This document shows, piece after piece, positions 34,699 through 44,154 of a stretch of DNA of 64,000 bases (within the stretch, counting starts at the first letter, position 1; the number at the start of each line of letters is the position of its first letter). Source of the stretch: JBOFSQ01 sp051651625 (GTDB lineage Bacteria; Planctomycetota; Planctomycetia; Pirellulales; Thermoguttaceae). The notes under the pieces were generated by a model that saw only the letters and a list, made by a program, of their open reading frames with translations, was not told where the DNA came from and did not search any database. A program made the position numbers and the translations under genes. Location: contig JBOFSQ010000036.1 of NCBI GenBank assembly GCA_051651625.1, forward strand, positions 34,460 to 98,459, written 5' to 3'.

Positions 34699-36981
34699 TC
34701 ACTTCTCGCCCGAAAACAGTTTCTCGTAACGCCCGCGCCACATCGCACCGCCAGCTTCGGGGCGGAGGATTTGGAACCGTTCCCAATCACGACGAACGTC
34801 GCGCAAACGTTGCTCGCGGTCTTCGCCAGTAAACGTCGCTGCGCGGAGCAACATACAACGCCACTTCTCGTAACACGCCGCAAAGTACGTCTCACGCAGC
34901 GACTTATCTGACGCAGTTCGCGCGGCGATTCCGCTCCAGCCCCAGAGCGTTTCGTTCCCGTCGATTGCAATGTCGTACGCAGTTGCGTCGCGTTCACCTT
35001 GCGTCGCCGCAAGCGTCGCCGCCCGCTGCTGAAGCGGCAAGTTGTTCGGATGCTCTTTTATCCTCGCCGTCAAAACGGCAATCGCTTCGCCAAACTCGCC
35101 CGCGTCCGCAAGACGATCAACTTCGTCACGCAAATCTGCGCTAACGCTGCGAAGCGACTCAATCTGCGACACTACTCGCGCAAACGCATCGTCCCCCGGC
35201 AACTCCACCGACGCACCGTCCGCAGACGAACCACGCTCAATTAACTGTTCGGTCAGCGAAAGAGGTCGTTCGGCGGACTCGCTCCGCGCATCGCGCGCCG
35301 ACGCAAAAAGATTCCACGCCGCTACGGCGGCGTCGCGCGATGCGAGTCGCTGCGTCGTCGCGTCGTCGATCTGTTCCAACGTCGTCAACGCTTCGTCGAA
35401 TCGTTCGGATTCGACGAGCAAGACAACGACGATCCGTTCGGCGTCGCGGGCGGGCGGCGTCGCGGGGAAGTGCGTTGTCGCAACCCATGCGAGTCGCGCA
35501 AGACGCGGCGTGAGCGCATTGAAAAGCGACCCGTCGTTGATGCCGCGTTCCGCTTCGCGTGCCGCGTACCCCGACTGAATCGCAAGCCGCAAAAGCGGCG
35601 GAACTTCACCCATTTTTGCGCCCGCCTCGCTCCAAACAGATGCGGGGAGCGTCGAAGCCGCGACGATTGTCGCCGCGAGTTGGTCGCCGCTGGCTGCGTA
35701 GAGTCGCGCGAGTTGGCGTCGCCAGCGGTTTCGAGTCTCGTTTGCAACGTCGTTACCGGCGAGTTGCATCGCCGCGTTGATTGCGTCTATCGCACCTGCC
35801 GTCGCGGCACGTTTCGTTTCAACGCTACTGTTTGCGTCACGTTCGACTCGCAATACCGTTGCCAAACGCTGGTCGATGAGCCGTTCGGCTTCGTCGAGCG
35901 TTGTTGGCGACGCGGCACCGTGCGCCGTTCCGTCGCTGCTTCCGCCGAGCGCGGTGAGTTGCGAATGAACGTCGTCAGTTCGCAGTGCGAAAGGAATTGA
36001 GAGGAGCAGTGTTTGTGCGTGTTTGTGTAACGCCGCTGCGCCGTCGCGTCCGAGCGTTTCCGATTCGCCCAAGGCGGTTTTCGCGGCGACTTCGTAGCAC
36101 GCGACTCCTTCACGCGAGTTCCGTTCAGACGGCGACGTTTTTGCGAGCCACTCCGCGATTCGCGTGCGTGAGTCGTCCCACAAATGTTCGCGGCGGTTGA
36201 TTTCGAGAACGAGACGCAGCCCGCGCATTCGCACGTTTGGAAAGTCGCTCCACGCGAGCGGTTCGAGTTCGGAAAGGACTTCGCGCGTCGCGTCAGGATC
36301 GCCAGCGTCGTACAGTATTTCTGCGGCGAGGCACTTCGCTTCGAGTCCGCCTTGGTACGCCGCGTAACGTCGCGCCATCGCTTTGGCAACGTCGGCGGCG
36401 GCGCGGAGTTGTTCCGTCCGCTCGGTCGAGTTTTCAGGGAACGTCATCGCGCAACGGTGTGCCGACTCGATGGCGAGAAGTTTTCCTTGCATGATGAGAG
36501 CGAACGTCGGCGTCTGCTCGGAGTCGGTCACGCCCCGTTGACGAGCCGCTTTGGCGACGGCGTTGGCGAGTGCAGCGGCGTTCGTAGCGAGTTCGCCCGC
36601 CTCGCCGAAGAGCCGCCGCGACTCGGTTGACACCGAGACAGCGTTCGCGTCTTGAAACCGAAGTCGTGCCGCAAGTAGCGTCGCTTCGGCGTTTGCGGGG
36701 TCGGCGGCCAGTGCGCGGGTTATCGCTTCGCGGGCAAGTTCGTTGTGGTTCGCCGAACGTTCGCCGTTTGCCAGAGCGGAAAGATGTGTCGTGGCGACGG
36801 CCAAATCACGCCCAGTTTTAATTTCGTCCGGCACGAACGGACGCGACGCAACCCAATCAATGTAGACAAGAGCAGTGTCGTGCATCCCTGCCTCGCAAAG
36901 CGAACGATGCAGCGACGGCATGCCCAGTGTGACCAGCATACCCAAAACGACAGCGGGAGACAGCATTTTTATGGCGGCCAC
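34699..36981 (-). CDS. Large secreted helical-repeat (TPR-like) protein
   Basis: A 760-residue protein with an N-terminal hydrophobic segment (MLSPAVVLGMLVTLGMPSL). The rest is almost all alpha-helical and Ala/Arg/Glu-rich with TPR-like periodicity (AREAITRALAADPANAEATLLAARLR near residue 85; EAIAVLTARIKEHPNNLPLQQRAATLAA near 680). TPR proteins act as scaffolds for protein complexes. It is encoded directly upstream of the BatD-like gene with an 11-base gap, matching Bat operons where TPR protein (BatB/C/E) and BatD are partners. No catalytic motif seen. The repeat number is not determined. Confidence 0.72.
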   Translation of the reverse strand: MAAIKMLSPAVVLGMLVTLGMPSLHRSLCEAGMHDTALVYIDWVASRPFVPDEIKTGRDLAVATTHLSALANGERSANHNELAREAITRALAADPANAEATLLAARLRFQDANAVSVSTESRRLFGEAGELATNAAALANAVAKAARQRGVTDSEQTPTFALIMQGKLLAIESAHRCAMTFPENSTERTEQLRAAADVAKAMARRYAAYQGGLEAKCLAAEILYDAGDPDATREVLSELEPLAWSDFPNVRMRGLRLVLEINRREHLWDDSRTRIAEWLAKTSPSERNSREGVACYEVAAKTALGESETLGRDGAAALHKHAQTLLLSIPFALRTDDVHSQLTALGGSSDGTAHGAASPTTLDEAERLIDQRLATVLRVERDANSSVETKRAATAGAIDAINAAMQLAGNDVANETRNRWRRQLARLYAASGDQLAATIVAASTLPASVWSEAGAKMGEVPPLLRLAIQSGYAAREAERGINDGSLFNALTPRLARLAWVATTHFPATPPARDAERIVVVLLVESERFDEALTTLEQIDDATTQRLASRDAAVAAWNLFASARDARSESAERPLSLTEQLIERGSSADGASVELPGDDAFARVVSQIESLRSVSADLRDEVDRLADAGEFGEAIAVLTARIKEHPNNLPLQQRAATLAATQGERDATAYDIAIDGNETLWGWSGIAARTASDKSLRETYFAACYEKWRCMLLRAATFTGEDREQRLRDVRRDWERFQILRPEAGGAMWRGRYEKLFSGEK

Positions 36982-37222
36982 TTGTTGATTGGCAGGTCTA
37001 TGATACGATTGAAAGATACGATTTTAGCAGTTGCAACGATAGTGACGTTGCTCACGCCGGTTCAAGAGTATAGTCGATCTCGCGTCTGACGCAAGGGTAC
37101 ACCGTTTTGAGGTGCTGGACCCGTTACGGGTCAATATGTAGGCTTCGCCCTCCATCGCGCCGCGGCCTCGCTGGGCCGCTATCGTTTTGGTACGGGAAAT
37201 TCAAACTATCTTGAGTATATTT

Positions 37223-38698
37223 ATGAGTTCTACACCAACGAAGTTGCCAGTTTTTCTCGGTGTCGAGATGACGCCGACGGGGGCGAACATTGCCGCAGTC
37301 ACCGAAGCGGGTGAGATACTTGCGGAGGTCGTTGCGCCGTACACGTCGATTCAGATTGGAAACTCGAAAACAGTGCGCGAGCAAGACCCGCAGGTTTGGT
37401 GGGACGCCGTTCGTATGGGACTCGGCCAGATGATCGGCAAGCTGCGGACGCTCGTCGCCTCGGCGGCGCAGCTCAAGGCGGTGTGTGTCTGCGGTGTCCC
37501 CGGCGACATTTTGATCCTTGATCGTAACCGTTCGCCGCTACGTCCCGCAATCCTCGCCGCAGACGCCCGCGCCGTCGATCAAATCGTATCGCTATCATAC
37601 ATCGGGCAGGAGCACCGCCGAAAACTCGGTACGACATTCCACCCGACCGATCCGCTTGCCAAGATCGCTTGGATCAAAGAGAACGAACCCGATCTTTACG
37701 ACAACGCGATATTCTGTCACCAAGCCGACTACATTGCGATGATGCTCACCAGCGGATCGCTCGTGACAGAATACTCGCTGGCAACGCTCACCGGTTGTGA
37801 CTCTATCACCGAGGCTTGGCCCGACTGGATCGACTACGAAATGCACCTCGGCGTCCGCGAACGGCTGCCGTCTCTCAAACCACTCGGCACGCAGATCGGC
37901 CCAGTTTCAAAGCAGGCGTCGGGGCTTACGGGGTTGCCGCCATCGGTTGTTGTCATCCTTGGCGCGTCGGCAGACACCGCAGGTTTTCTCTCGTCGGGAG
38001 TGAAAAAAATTGGCGACTGTCACACCGTCATCGACAAACACATCTCCATTCACGGCATCTCTACCAAGATGCAGACGCACAACCAAATTCAGTGGTATCG
38101 TCTCCCCGGTCAACGGTGGTACTTTGCAACGCGGTGTGTCACCGGTGCGGAGTGGGCGTCGGTCTGGTTCAACGAAGAGACGACACGCGCGATTCGCGCG
38201 AAAGCCGAAGAGGCGTTGCCGACGGAATACATTGCGTACCCCAACGTCACTGGCGGCGAGACGTTTCCGTTTACGTCGAACACGGCTGAAGGGTTTATCA
38301 CACCCGCAACCGACAATCACGCGGTTCAATTTGCGGCGTGTCTTCAAGGCACGGCGTTTTTCGAGCGACTCTGTTACCGGCGGCTTCAAAAGATTGTCGA
38401 TCTCCCCGCGAGTGGTGCCGACATCTACACCAGCGGAGTTCTCAGCCGCGATGACTTCTGGATGCAGTGCCGCGCCGATGTCACCGCGCGAACGAACCGG
38501 CGTATGCAGGCAACCAACGGTGTGACGTTCGGTGCCGCAATCATCGCCGCATCACACCACCACCACGGAATCGACAAGGCGTCCGCAGCGATGGTTCACA
38601 TCGACCGCTCGTTCTACCCCGATACCGCCAAACACGCACTCTACAACGAACATTTTCAAACCTTCGTCGATATGATGGAGCAACAGGGTTATCAATGA
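37223..38698 (+). CDS. FGGY-family carbohydrate kinase
   Basis: A 491-residue protein; the ATG at 37223 starts the domain cleanly, and 12 upstream codons are not needed. FGGY features: FLGVEMTPTGANIAAV at the N-terminus, REQDPQVWWDAV, the hinge region LAKIAWIKENEPDLYDNA, and the catalytic area VVILGASADTAGFLSSG with the expected Asp. C-terminal parts (ASGADIYTSGVLSRDDFWMQ, GVTFGAAIIAASHHH) fit xylulokinase-like kinases. The substrate sugar cannot be told. It overlaps the start of the HAD phosphatase gene by four bases, so they are translationally coupled and probably act in the same sugar pathway. Confidence 0.85.
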   Translation: MSSTPTKLPVFLGVEMTPTGANIAAVTEAGEILAEVVAPYTSIQIGNSKTVREQDPQVWWDAVRMGLGQMIGKLRTLVASAAQLKAVCVCGVPGDILILDRNRSPLRPAILAADARAVDQIVSLSYIGQEHRRKLGTTFHPTDPLAKIAWIKENEPDLYDNAIFCHQADYIAMMLTSGSLVTEYSLATLTGCDSITEAWPDWIDYEMHLGVRERLPSLKPLGTQIGPVSKQASGLTGLPPSVVVILGASADTAGFLSSGVKKIGDCHTVIDKHISIHGISTKMQTHNQIQWYRLPGQRWYFATRCVTGAEWASVWFNEETTRAIRAKAEEALPTEYIAYPNVTGGETFPFTSNTAEGFITPATDNHAVQFAACLQGTAFFERLCYRRLQKIVDLPASGADIYTSGVLSRDDFWMQCRADVTARTNRRMQATNGVTFGAAIIAASHHHHGIDKASAAMVHIDRSFYPDTAKHALYNEHFQTFVDMMEQQGYQ

Positions 38699-39351
38699 CA
38701 GAAACAGGCGTTATTTTCGATATGGATGGTGTCTTACTCGACACCTGCGAGACTCATTGTCGCACTTGGCAAGAGATCGCGGCCCGCGACGGGAAAACTC
38801 TCACCGACACCGACTTCAAATGGCTCTTCGGCCAGACGAGTCTTGAGATTGCGGAGTACGTTTGGGGACGCCGTTTTGATCGCGACGACATCATCCGTCT
38901 TGAACTTGAGAAGGAAGCGGTTTTTCGGGAGACGTTTCGTACACACGCGGCGATAATTCCGGGCGTCCGCGAACTTATCGCGCGGCTGGAGGCGGCAGGT
39001 TTTCGGATCGCTATCGGTTCGTCGGCGATTCGCGCGAACGTCGATATGGCGATAGACTTGCTCGAACTTTCTGGACGAGTTGAGTCGGTGAGTTGTTCGG
39101 ACGTTGCCCGTGCGAAACCCGCGCCCGATATTTTCCTTCGTGCTGCGGAGCTGCTAAAACTTCCGGCGTCGCGGTGTGTTGTTATTGAGGATTCGCGTTA
39201 CGGATGGGAAGCGGCGCGTGCGGCAGAGATGAAGTGCATCGCCTACGTCGCCCCCGAACGCGGCAACGTCGATTCGTCGCTGGCAACGATCACTGTGAAC
39301 AATTACGATGTTGTTACGCCGCAAACGATCATTGATTTGTTGTTGGGCTAA
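38695..39351 (+). CDS. HAD-superfamily phosphatase/beta-phosphoglucomutase-like
   Basis: A 218-residue protein whose ATG overlaps the kinase stop (ATGA). HAD motifs are complete: IFDMDGVLLDT (nucleophile Asp and DxD), IAIGSSA (Ser), ARAKPAPDIF (Lys) and VIEDSRYGW (acidic pair). A cap helix domain lies between them. Members dephosphorylate sugar phosphates or act as beta-phosphoglucomutase. Coupling to an FGGY kinase suggests a sugar-phosphate role. The substrate is unknown. Confidence 0.9.
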   Translation: MTETGVIFDMDGVLLDTCETHCRTWQEIAARDGKTLTDTDFKWLFGQTSLEIAEYVWGRRFDRDDIIRLELEKEAVFRETFRTHAAIIPGVRELIARLEAAGFRIAIGSSAIRANVDMAIDLLELSGRVESVSCSDVARAKPAPDIFLRAAELLKLPASRCVVIEDSRYGWEAARAAEMKCIAYVAPERGNVDSSLATITVNNYDVVTPQTIIDLLLG

Positions 39352-39402
39352 CACGGACTAACACAGTGATTGTCCGTGATCGTCCGTGTTAGTCCGTGTA
39401 AT
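39350..39402. repeat. ACACGGACTAAC inverted repeat
   Basis: AACACGGACTAACAC on the left and GTGTTAGTCCGTGT on the right, with GTCCGTGATCGTCCGTG between. Related to the cluster at 24915-25020. It abuts the HAD gene stop. Confidence 0.6.
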
Positions 39403-39424
39403 CCAACCACCAGCCACCTTCCCA

Positions 39425-40135
39425 ATGCCATCCGAAGACTACGACATTTACGAACTTGCAAAGTATCTTCACATGACTGATGTGCAGGTACGGAAGTTGG
39501 CCGATCGCGGGCAGATTCCCGGACGGAAAGTCAAAGGCGAGTGGCTCTTCGCTGCCATCGACGTTCACCACTGGCTCGAACGTCAAATCGGTGCGACTGG
39601 CGACGACGAAGAACTCGCCGCGATGGAATCGGTCTTGTCGCCGCCGCGCGACCTCGAAGAGAGCGTTTCGATTTCGTCGTTACTTGTGCCGGAGTCGATT
39701 GTGATTCCGTTTCTCGTCAAGACGAAAGAGTCGGCGATTCGCGGGATAGTGAAGGCCGCGTCGCAGACCGGTCTGCTTTGGGACGAAGAAAAAATGGCCG
39801 ACGCGATTCGCAAACGCGAAGAGCTTCACACAACCGCACTTGATAACGGTGTTGCCCTGCTTCACCCGCGTCGTCCGATGCCGTCGATATTGGCGGAGCC
39901 GTTTCTCGTTCTCGGTATCGCGCCGAGTGGTATTCCGTTCGGAGGCGGATTCAGTAACCTCACCGACATATTCTTTCTCATCTGTTCGACCGACGAACGC
40001 GGTCACTTGCGACTCCTTGCGCGACTCAGTCGCATCATCAGCTCGCCACGTTTCCTCGACGCACTCCGCGATTGTACCGACGAATCAAGCGTGAGAACGC
40101 TCGTTGAAAATACAGAATCGCAGATTAGTGGTTAG
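39425..40135 (+). CDS. EIIA(Ntr)-like PTS domain protein with N-terminal helix-turn-helix
   Basis: A 236-residue protein from the ATG at 39425. Residues 5-45 form an excisionase/MerR-type helix-turn-helix (DIYELAKYLHMTDVQVRKLADRGQIPG, then VKGEWLF). Residues 75-230 are a PTS EIIA type 2 domain, with the active-site region REELHTTALDNGVALLHPR. Nitrogen-related EIIA proteins (PtsN) regulate potassium, nitrogen and carbon metabolism through phosphorylation; fusion to a DNA-binding domain would link phosphorylation to transcription or targeting. It lies downstream of the sugar kinase pair and upstream of dnaB. No EI or HPr is seen. Confidence 0.82.
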   Translation: MPSEDYDIYELAKYLHMTDVQVRKLADRGQIPGRKVKGEWLFAAIDVHHWLERQIGATGDDEELAAMESVLSPPRDLEESVSISSLLVPESIVIPFLVKTKESAIRGIVKAASQTGLLWDEEKMADAIRKREELHTTALDNGVALLHPRRPMPSILAEPFLVLGIAPSGIPFGGGFSNLTDIFFLICSTDERGHLRLLARLSRIISSPRFLDALRDCTDESSVRTLVENTESQISG

Positions 40136-40201
40136 CGGCGAGTGATCGTTCCATCATAGGACGTATAGGTCCCATGAAAACACACCAGACCACCACTTCC
40201 C

Positions 40202-41641
40202 ATGCCACCACGTTCAGAAAAATCCGCGAAGAAACCGGTGACGACCGACGTTAACTCGCTCCTGCTCGACCGTCTTCCGCCGCACAATCTTGACGCCGAA
40301 AAAGGGCTGATCGGGGCGATGCTTCTCGATCCGGTCGTCTGCGACGACGTTGTTTCGCTCGTCAAGGCTGACGACTTCTATTCCGATGCGCACCGCAAAC
40401 TTTATGCGACAATTCTCGACGTTCACACCGAAACGCAAGGGGCCGACGCCGTTCTGATCGCCGAACGGCTTCGCGCGAAAGACGAACTCGAAGCGGTCGG
40501 TGGCGAGGCGTACATCGCGCAAATAATGCAGGAAGTACAGGTGACGGCACACGCCGTTTACTACGCCAACATCGTCCGCGACAAGGCGACGCTCCGGCAA
40601 CTCATTCACACCAGCGCGGGCGTTCTCGCAAGTGCGTTTGACCTGTCGCTAAAGCCGCAAGAAATCATCAACAAAGCGGCCCAAGACATCTTTGAAGTTT
40701 GCGAGTCGCGGACGCAAAATCAAGTTCAGCACGTCAAAGTTTTGATGCAGTCGGTCTTCGATCTCATCAACAAACGGATGAGCGGCGAGACGAGCGGACT
40801 AGCGACAGGATTCAGCGACCTCGATTCAATGACCGGCGGAATGCACCCCGGCGAACTCACAATCATCGCCGCCCGACCGAGTATGGGCAAGACCGCGCTC
40901 GCAATGAACATCGCCGATTACGTTGCGGTTCACGAGAAGCGTGCGGTGCTCGTTGTGAGTCTTGAAATGTCGAAGATGGAACTGGCGCAGCGTCTCATCT
41001 GTTCGCGTGGGCAGGTCGATAGTAACTGCTTCAAAGGTGGTTATCTCAAGCAAGATGATATGGCCAAACTTGTTCACGCATCCGACGTACTCCAAAACTC
41101 GCCACTCTTCATCGACGACACGCCGTCGCGTTCCGTTTCAGAGATTGCGGCGGTAGGGCGGCGGCTAAAACGGCAAAACGATTTGGGACTGATCGTGATC
41201 GACTACCTCACTCTCATCGAGCCAGACAATTCGTTAGACCCGCGTCAAGAACAGGTCGCGCGAATGGCGCGACGACTCAAGGGACTCGCCCGCGAGTTGC
41301 GTGTACCGATAGTTTGTTTGGCGCAGTTAAACCGTCAAGCGGAGCTGACTCGTGACAATCGTCCGCGACTTAGTCACTTGCGTGAGTCTGGTGCTATCGA
41401 GCAAGACGCCGACGTTGTTATTTTTGTTCACCGCGAGGAGCGTTACCTTTCGCGTGAAGAGGCGGAGGAAAAGAACTTGCTCAACCAAGCCGAACTGATC
41501 GTCGCCAAACAGCGTAACGGTGCCATCGGCGAAATCGAACTGAACTGGTTCGGCGAATACACGAAGTTCGCAAACAAGAGCAACGCCACCGAAGAATGGA
41601 CAGGAAACAGCGATGTCGGTGCCGATGCGTATGCGTTTTGA
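40202..41641 (+). CDS. dnaB: Replicative DNA helicase DnaB
   Basis: A 479-residue protein of the usual length. The N-terminal domain has PPHNLDAEKGLIGAMLLDP. The RecA-like core has Walker A in ARPSMGKTALAMN, LVVSLEMSKMELAQR, a Walker B/hydrophobic strand in LIVIDYLTLIE, and the arginine-finger region SHLRESGAIEQDADVVIFVHREE. DnaB is the hexameric helicase at the replication fork. No intein is present. The stop overlaps the next gene by 29 bases, so the downstream vWA-like protein may be translated from the same message. Confidence 0.95.
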   Translation: MPPRSEKSAKKPVTTDVNSLLLDRLPPHNLDAEKGLIGAMLLDPVVCDDVVSLVKADDFYSDAHRKLYATILDVHTETQGADAVLIAERLRAKDELEAVGGEAYIAQIMQEVQVTAHAVYYANIVRDKATLRQLIHTSAGVLASAFDLSLKPQEIINKAAQDIFEVCESRTQNQVQHVKVLMQSVFDLINKRMSGETSGLATGFSDLDSMTGGMHPGELTIIAARPSMGKTALAMNIADYVAVHEKRAVLVVSLEMSKMELAQRLICSRGQVDSNCFKGGYLKQDDMAKLVHASDVLQNSPLFIDDTPSRSVSEIAAVGRRLKRQNDLGLIVIDYLTLIEPDNSLDPRQEQVARMARRLKGLARELRVPIVCLAQLNRQAELTRDNRPRLSHLRESGAIEQDADVVIFVHREERYLSREEAEEKNLLNQAELIVAKQRNGAIGEIELNWFGEYTKFANKSNATEEWTGNSDVGADAYAF

Positions 41642-43181
41642 GGGGCGTTACGGCGTGCGTCTTGTCGTCGTCGCGCTTTGCGTGCTGGCGATGATCGACT
41701 TGCAGTGCGAAGTCGTTCGCACTGTTGCGCCGACGATTCTCGTCGCAGTTGACGACTCGGAAAGTACACACTACGGCGCAACTTTTGATCCCGACGCACT
41801 TGTTCTTTCGCTGCGCAAACTTGGTGTGAACGACGTTCGCGTTCGCAAACTCTCGCACGATGAACCGAACGCAAGTCCGCTCGGAGATTTTCTGATCGAC
41901 CTTGGCGACGAGTTCGTCGGTAACATTGAACCGCCGTCACTGACGGTGTTCGTTTCGGACGGGATCGTCACGCACGGCACGTCGCTCGATGCGGTTTCGC
42001 TCGCGTCGCCGGTTGTGTGTGTTGTTGTCGGGAGCGACGTTGCGCCCGCCGACATCGCTTGGGAAACGCCGCTCATTTTGCGTGACAACGCCGATGGCAA
42101 CGCAACGTGGCAAGTCATCGCGCAGCTCCGCGCGACCGGCCAGCGAGCGGAACGCGAAGTCGTTCTCAAACTTGATTGCGTTGGTGATGTAGTTGCCACC
42201 AAACGCATCACAATCCCCGCTGGCGATTCGCAGCACTCGTGGACGTTCACGATCCCAGAACACGAAGCGAGTACAACGTTTCTCGCCATCGAATTCGACA
42301 ACGCAGTTGACGACATCGTTGCGAACAACCGCATCCAGCTCGACTTGCCGCGCGAACGCCGCGCGATACGAACGCTTCTGATCGACAGCACGCCGCGACC
42401 GGAGTACCGATTCATCCGCGAAACGCTCCGACGACTCGACGAGTGCGAACTTCAAACCGTGCTGCTCGGTACTGACGACTTGACCGCAGAACTTGCAGCA
42501 TCGTCTGACCTCGTGATCGTTGGCGACGTCGATCTCGATTCGCTTCCGAACGAAGTTGCGGCGGCGATAAAGTCGCGTCCGCGTGTTCTCGTCGCGGGAG
42601 TTGAGACGGCGACTGGTGCAGAAACTTCGCCGTTCGAAGTGCGTCTCACTGATGATCCGCTCGTGCCGACGTTGCAAGAGCCGGAACGTTTTGATGTGCG
42701 GTGGAGCGTCGTGCCGTCAGACGCGGCACCAGAGTCTCGCATCTTGGCGACGGCGGGCGGGCGACCACTGATCGTACTCGACGAAGACCGCCGAATCTGT
42801 TTTCACGCGACAGACGAACTGTACCGTGCGACGGGCGTTTGGGGCGTTGCGTGGTGGCGAGATTATTGGCGACGCCTCGTCGTCTTCCTCGGCGAAGCCG
42901 GACGCCGCGAAGATGCGCGATATGGTCGCGCCACAGGGCACGCAGAGTTTCAAAACTTGAAACGCGACACCGCCGCACTCAACTCACTCGCCACGCAGAA
43001 CGACGGTTTCGTCATCGACGCAACTTCGATAACGCCTGATGGCGTTGCCGAAGCGATTGTGAATCGTCTCACGTTCGACCAACGAGTTCGTGTTCCGCTG
43101 ATTCCGTCGTGGTGCCTCTTCGCAGCGGCGATTGCGGTTTTGTTTGCGACTTGGTGGCGCGAACACGCCGCGTCACCTTGA
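41613..43181 (+). CDS. vWA-like membrane protein of the Bat/aerotolerance type
   Basis: A 522-residue protein; ATG at 41613, with alternative ATGs at 41625 and 41631 that would also fit. N-terminal membrane segment (VRLVVVALCVLAMIDLQCE). Next is a vWA-like domain whose metal site DDSES sits in LVAVDDSESTHYG. A second domain (IRTLLIDSTPRPEYRFIRETLRR, SSDLVIVGDVDLDS) resembles the glutamine-amidotransferase-like region found in such proteins. A C-terminal helix (PSWCLFAAAIAVLFATWW) closes it. The family is common in planctomycetes alongside BatD-like and MoxR genes; here it follows dnaB instead. It overlaps the convergent membrane-protein gene by 9 bases at the stops. Confidence 0.75.
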   Translation: MSVPMRMRFEGRYGVRLVVVALCVLAMIDLQCEVVRTVAPTILVAVDDSESTHYGATFDPDALVLSLRKLGVNDVRVRKLSHDEPNASPLGDFLIDLGDEFVGNIEPPSLTVFVSDGIVTHGTSLDAVSLASPVVCVVVGSDVAPADIAWETPLILRDNADGNATWQVIAQLRATGQRAEREVVLKLDCVGDVVATKRITIPAGDSQHSWTFTIPEHEASTTFLAIEFDNAVDDIVANNRIQLDLPRERRAIRTLLIDSTPRPEYRFIRETLRRLDECELQTVLLGTDDLTAELAASSDLVIVGDVDLDSLPNEVAAAIKSRPRVLVAGVETATGAETSPFEVRLTDDPLVPTLQEPERFDVRWSVVPSDAAPESRILATAGGRPLIVLDEDRRICFHATDELYRATGVWGVAWWRDYWRRLVVFLGEAGRREDARYGRATGHAEFQNLKRDTAALNSLATQNDGFVIDATSITPDGVAEAIVNRLTFDQRVRVPLIPSWCLFAAAIAVLFATWWREHAASP

Positions 43182-43499
43182 AACCACCGTAAACAATACC
43201 AGCAGTGCGATCTGAATCGAGATCATGCCGAGAAGGTAGATCACGCCGATCTTGAGACACACCTTGAGCGGTGCGCCGTAGAGTAGCGACAGAGCCGCGC
43301 CGATTACTATCGCCAGCAGACAGAACGTAAGAATAATCCCCGCCACAGTCCCAACCGCCGCAACCAAGACTGGCTGCAAAAAAAACGCAAGCAAACCACT
43401 CCCACCCGCAAGCAGCAGTGAGGGGAGCAACTCCTCCTCATCCAAGAACAACTTGGTGAGTCCCATAAGCACAAATGCGCTGATGATCAAGCCCAACAT
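43173..43499 (-). CDS. Small membrane protein
   Basis: A 108-residue protein from the ATG at 43499; a GTG six codons upstream at 43517 is an alternative. Four hydrophobic segments are visible (LGLIISAFVLMGLTKLF, LAGGSGLLAFFLQPVLVAAVG, ILTFCLLAIVIGAALSLLYG, IGVIYLLGMISIQIALLVLF). No functional motif. It may be in one unit with the upstream CheW gene, 26 bases away. Function unknown. Confidence 0.65.
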   Translation of the reverse strand: MLGLIISAFVLMGLTKLFLDEEELLPSLLLAGGSGLLAFFLQPVLVAAVGTVAGIILTFCLLAIVIGAALSLLYGAPLKVCLKIGVIYLLGMISIQIALLVLFTVVSR

Positions 43500-43525
43500 G
43501 ATTCGTCTCTCATCCACAGCCGCCC

Positions 43526-44050
43526 CTACAACCCCAGCGAGGCGATTTCGTTGTCGAGGACGAGGCGTTTTCCTTCGAGTAGGATGATCACGTCGTCGCC
43601 AGCTTTTCCCATCCCTTGCAGGTATTGGCTCGAAACGCCAGCCGACTTTGGCGGCGGAGAAATTTGCGACTCGTCGATGCTGCGGACTTCGTTGACCGTG
43701 TCAACAACCAGACCGACCTGCGACCCCGCAATGTTGACCACCACGATACACGTCCTCTCGTCGTATGGACGCGACGACATGTGGAAGCGAAGTCGCATGT
43801 CGAGTACCGGAATCAGCAGCCCACGCAGATTGACAACGCCCTTGACAAACCCGGGCATGTCTGGAACTTCCGTAATCTTCTGCATCCCAACAATCTCGGT
43901 CACATAACGAATCTCGACACCATAATCTTCGTTCCCAAGTCGGAACGTGAGATACATGTTTTTGAGTGTATCTTCGTTTTGGCTCTCAATACTGGCAATC
44001 GTGCCGGCCAGTTTGTCGATTTCGGCATCAGTAATCTTGTTGGTTGACAT
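43526..44050 (-). CDS. cheW: CheW chemotaxis coupling protein
   Basis: A 174-residue protein with GAGGGAGAGAG before its ATG. CheW motifs are complete: YLTFRLGNEDYGVEI, YVTEIVGMQKITEVPDMPGFVKGVVNLRGLLIPVLDM, GLVVDTVNEVRSI and GKAGDDVIILLEG. CheW links chemoreceptors to the CheA kinase. An N-terminal extension of about 30 acidic residues precedes the domain. No cheA or receptor gene is in the window. With flagellin and FlgM nearby, it supports a motile cell type. Confidence 0.93.
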   Translation of the reverse strand: MSTNKITDAEIDKLAGTIASIESQNEDTLKNMYLTFRLGNEDYGVEIRYVTEIVGMQKITEVPDMPGFVKGVVNLRGLLIPVLDMRLRFHMSSRPYDERTCIVVVNIAGSQVGLVVDTVNEVRSIDESQISPPPKSAGVSSQYLQGMGKAGDDVIILLEGKRLVLDNEIASLGL

Positions 44051-44154
44051 GCGTCTCTCTCCCTCAAACCTTGTCTATACGGTTAAATCCAGTATACTAG
44101 TGACACTTTAGCCTCCAGTATAGCACGTTTCGTTTTTGGGTCTACGGCGGTCTA

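Noticed and set aside
36982..37222. Possible promoter or tRNA between the TPR-like gene and the FGGY kinase
   Set aside because: No cloverleaf arms or GGTTCGA-type arm were found, and no promoter match was convincing.
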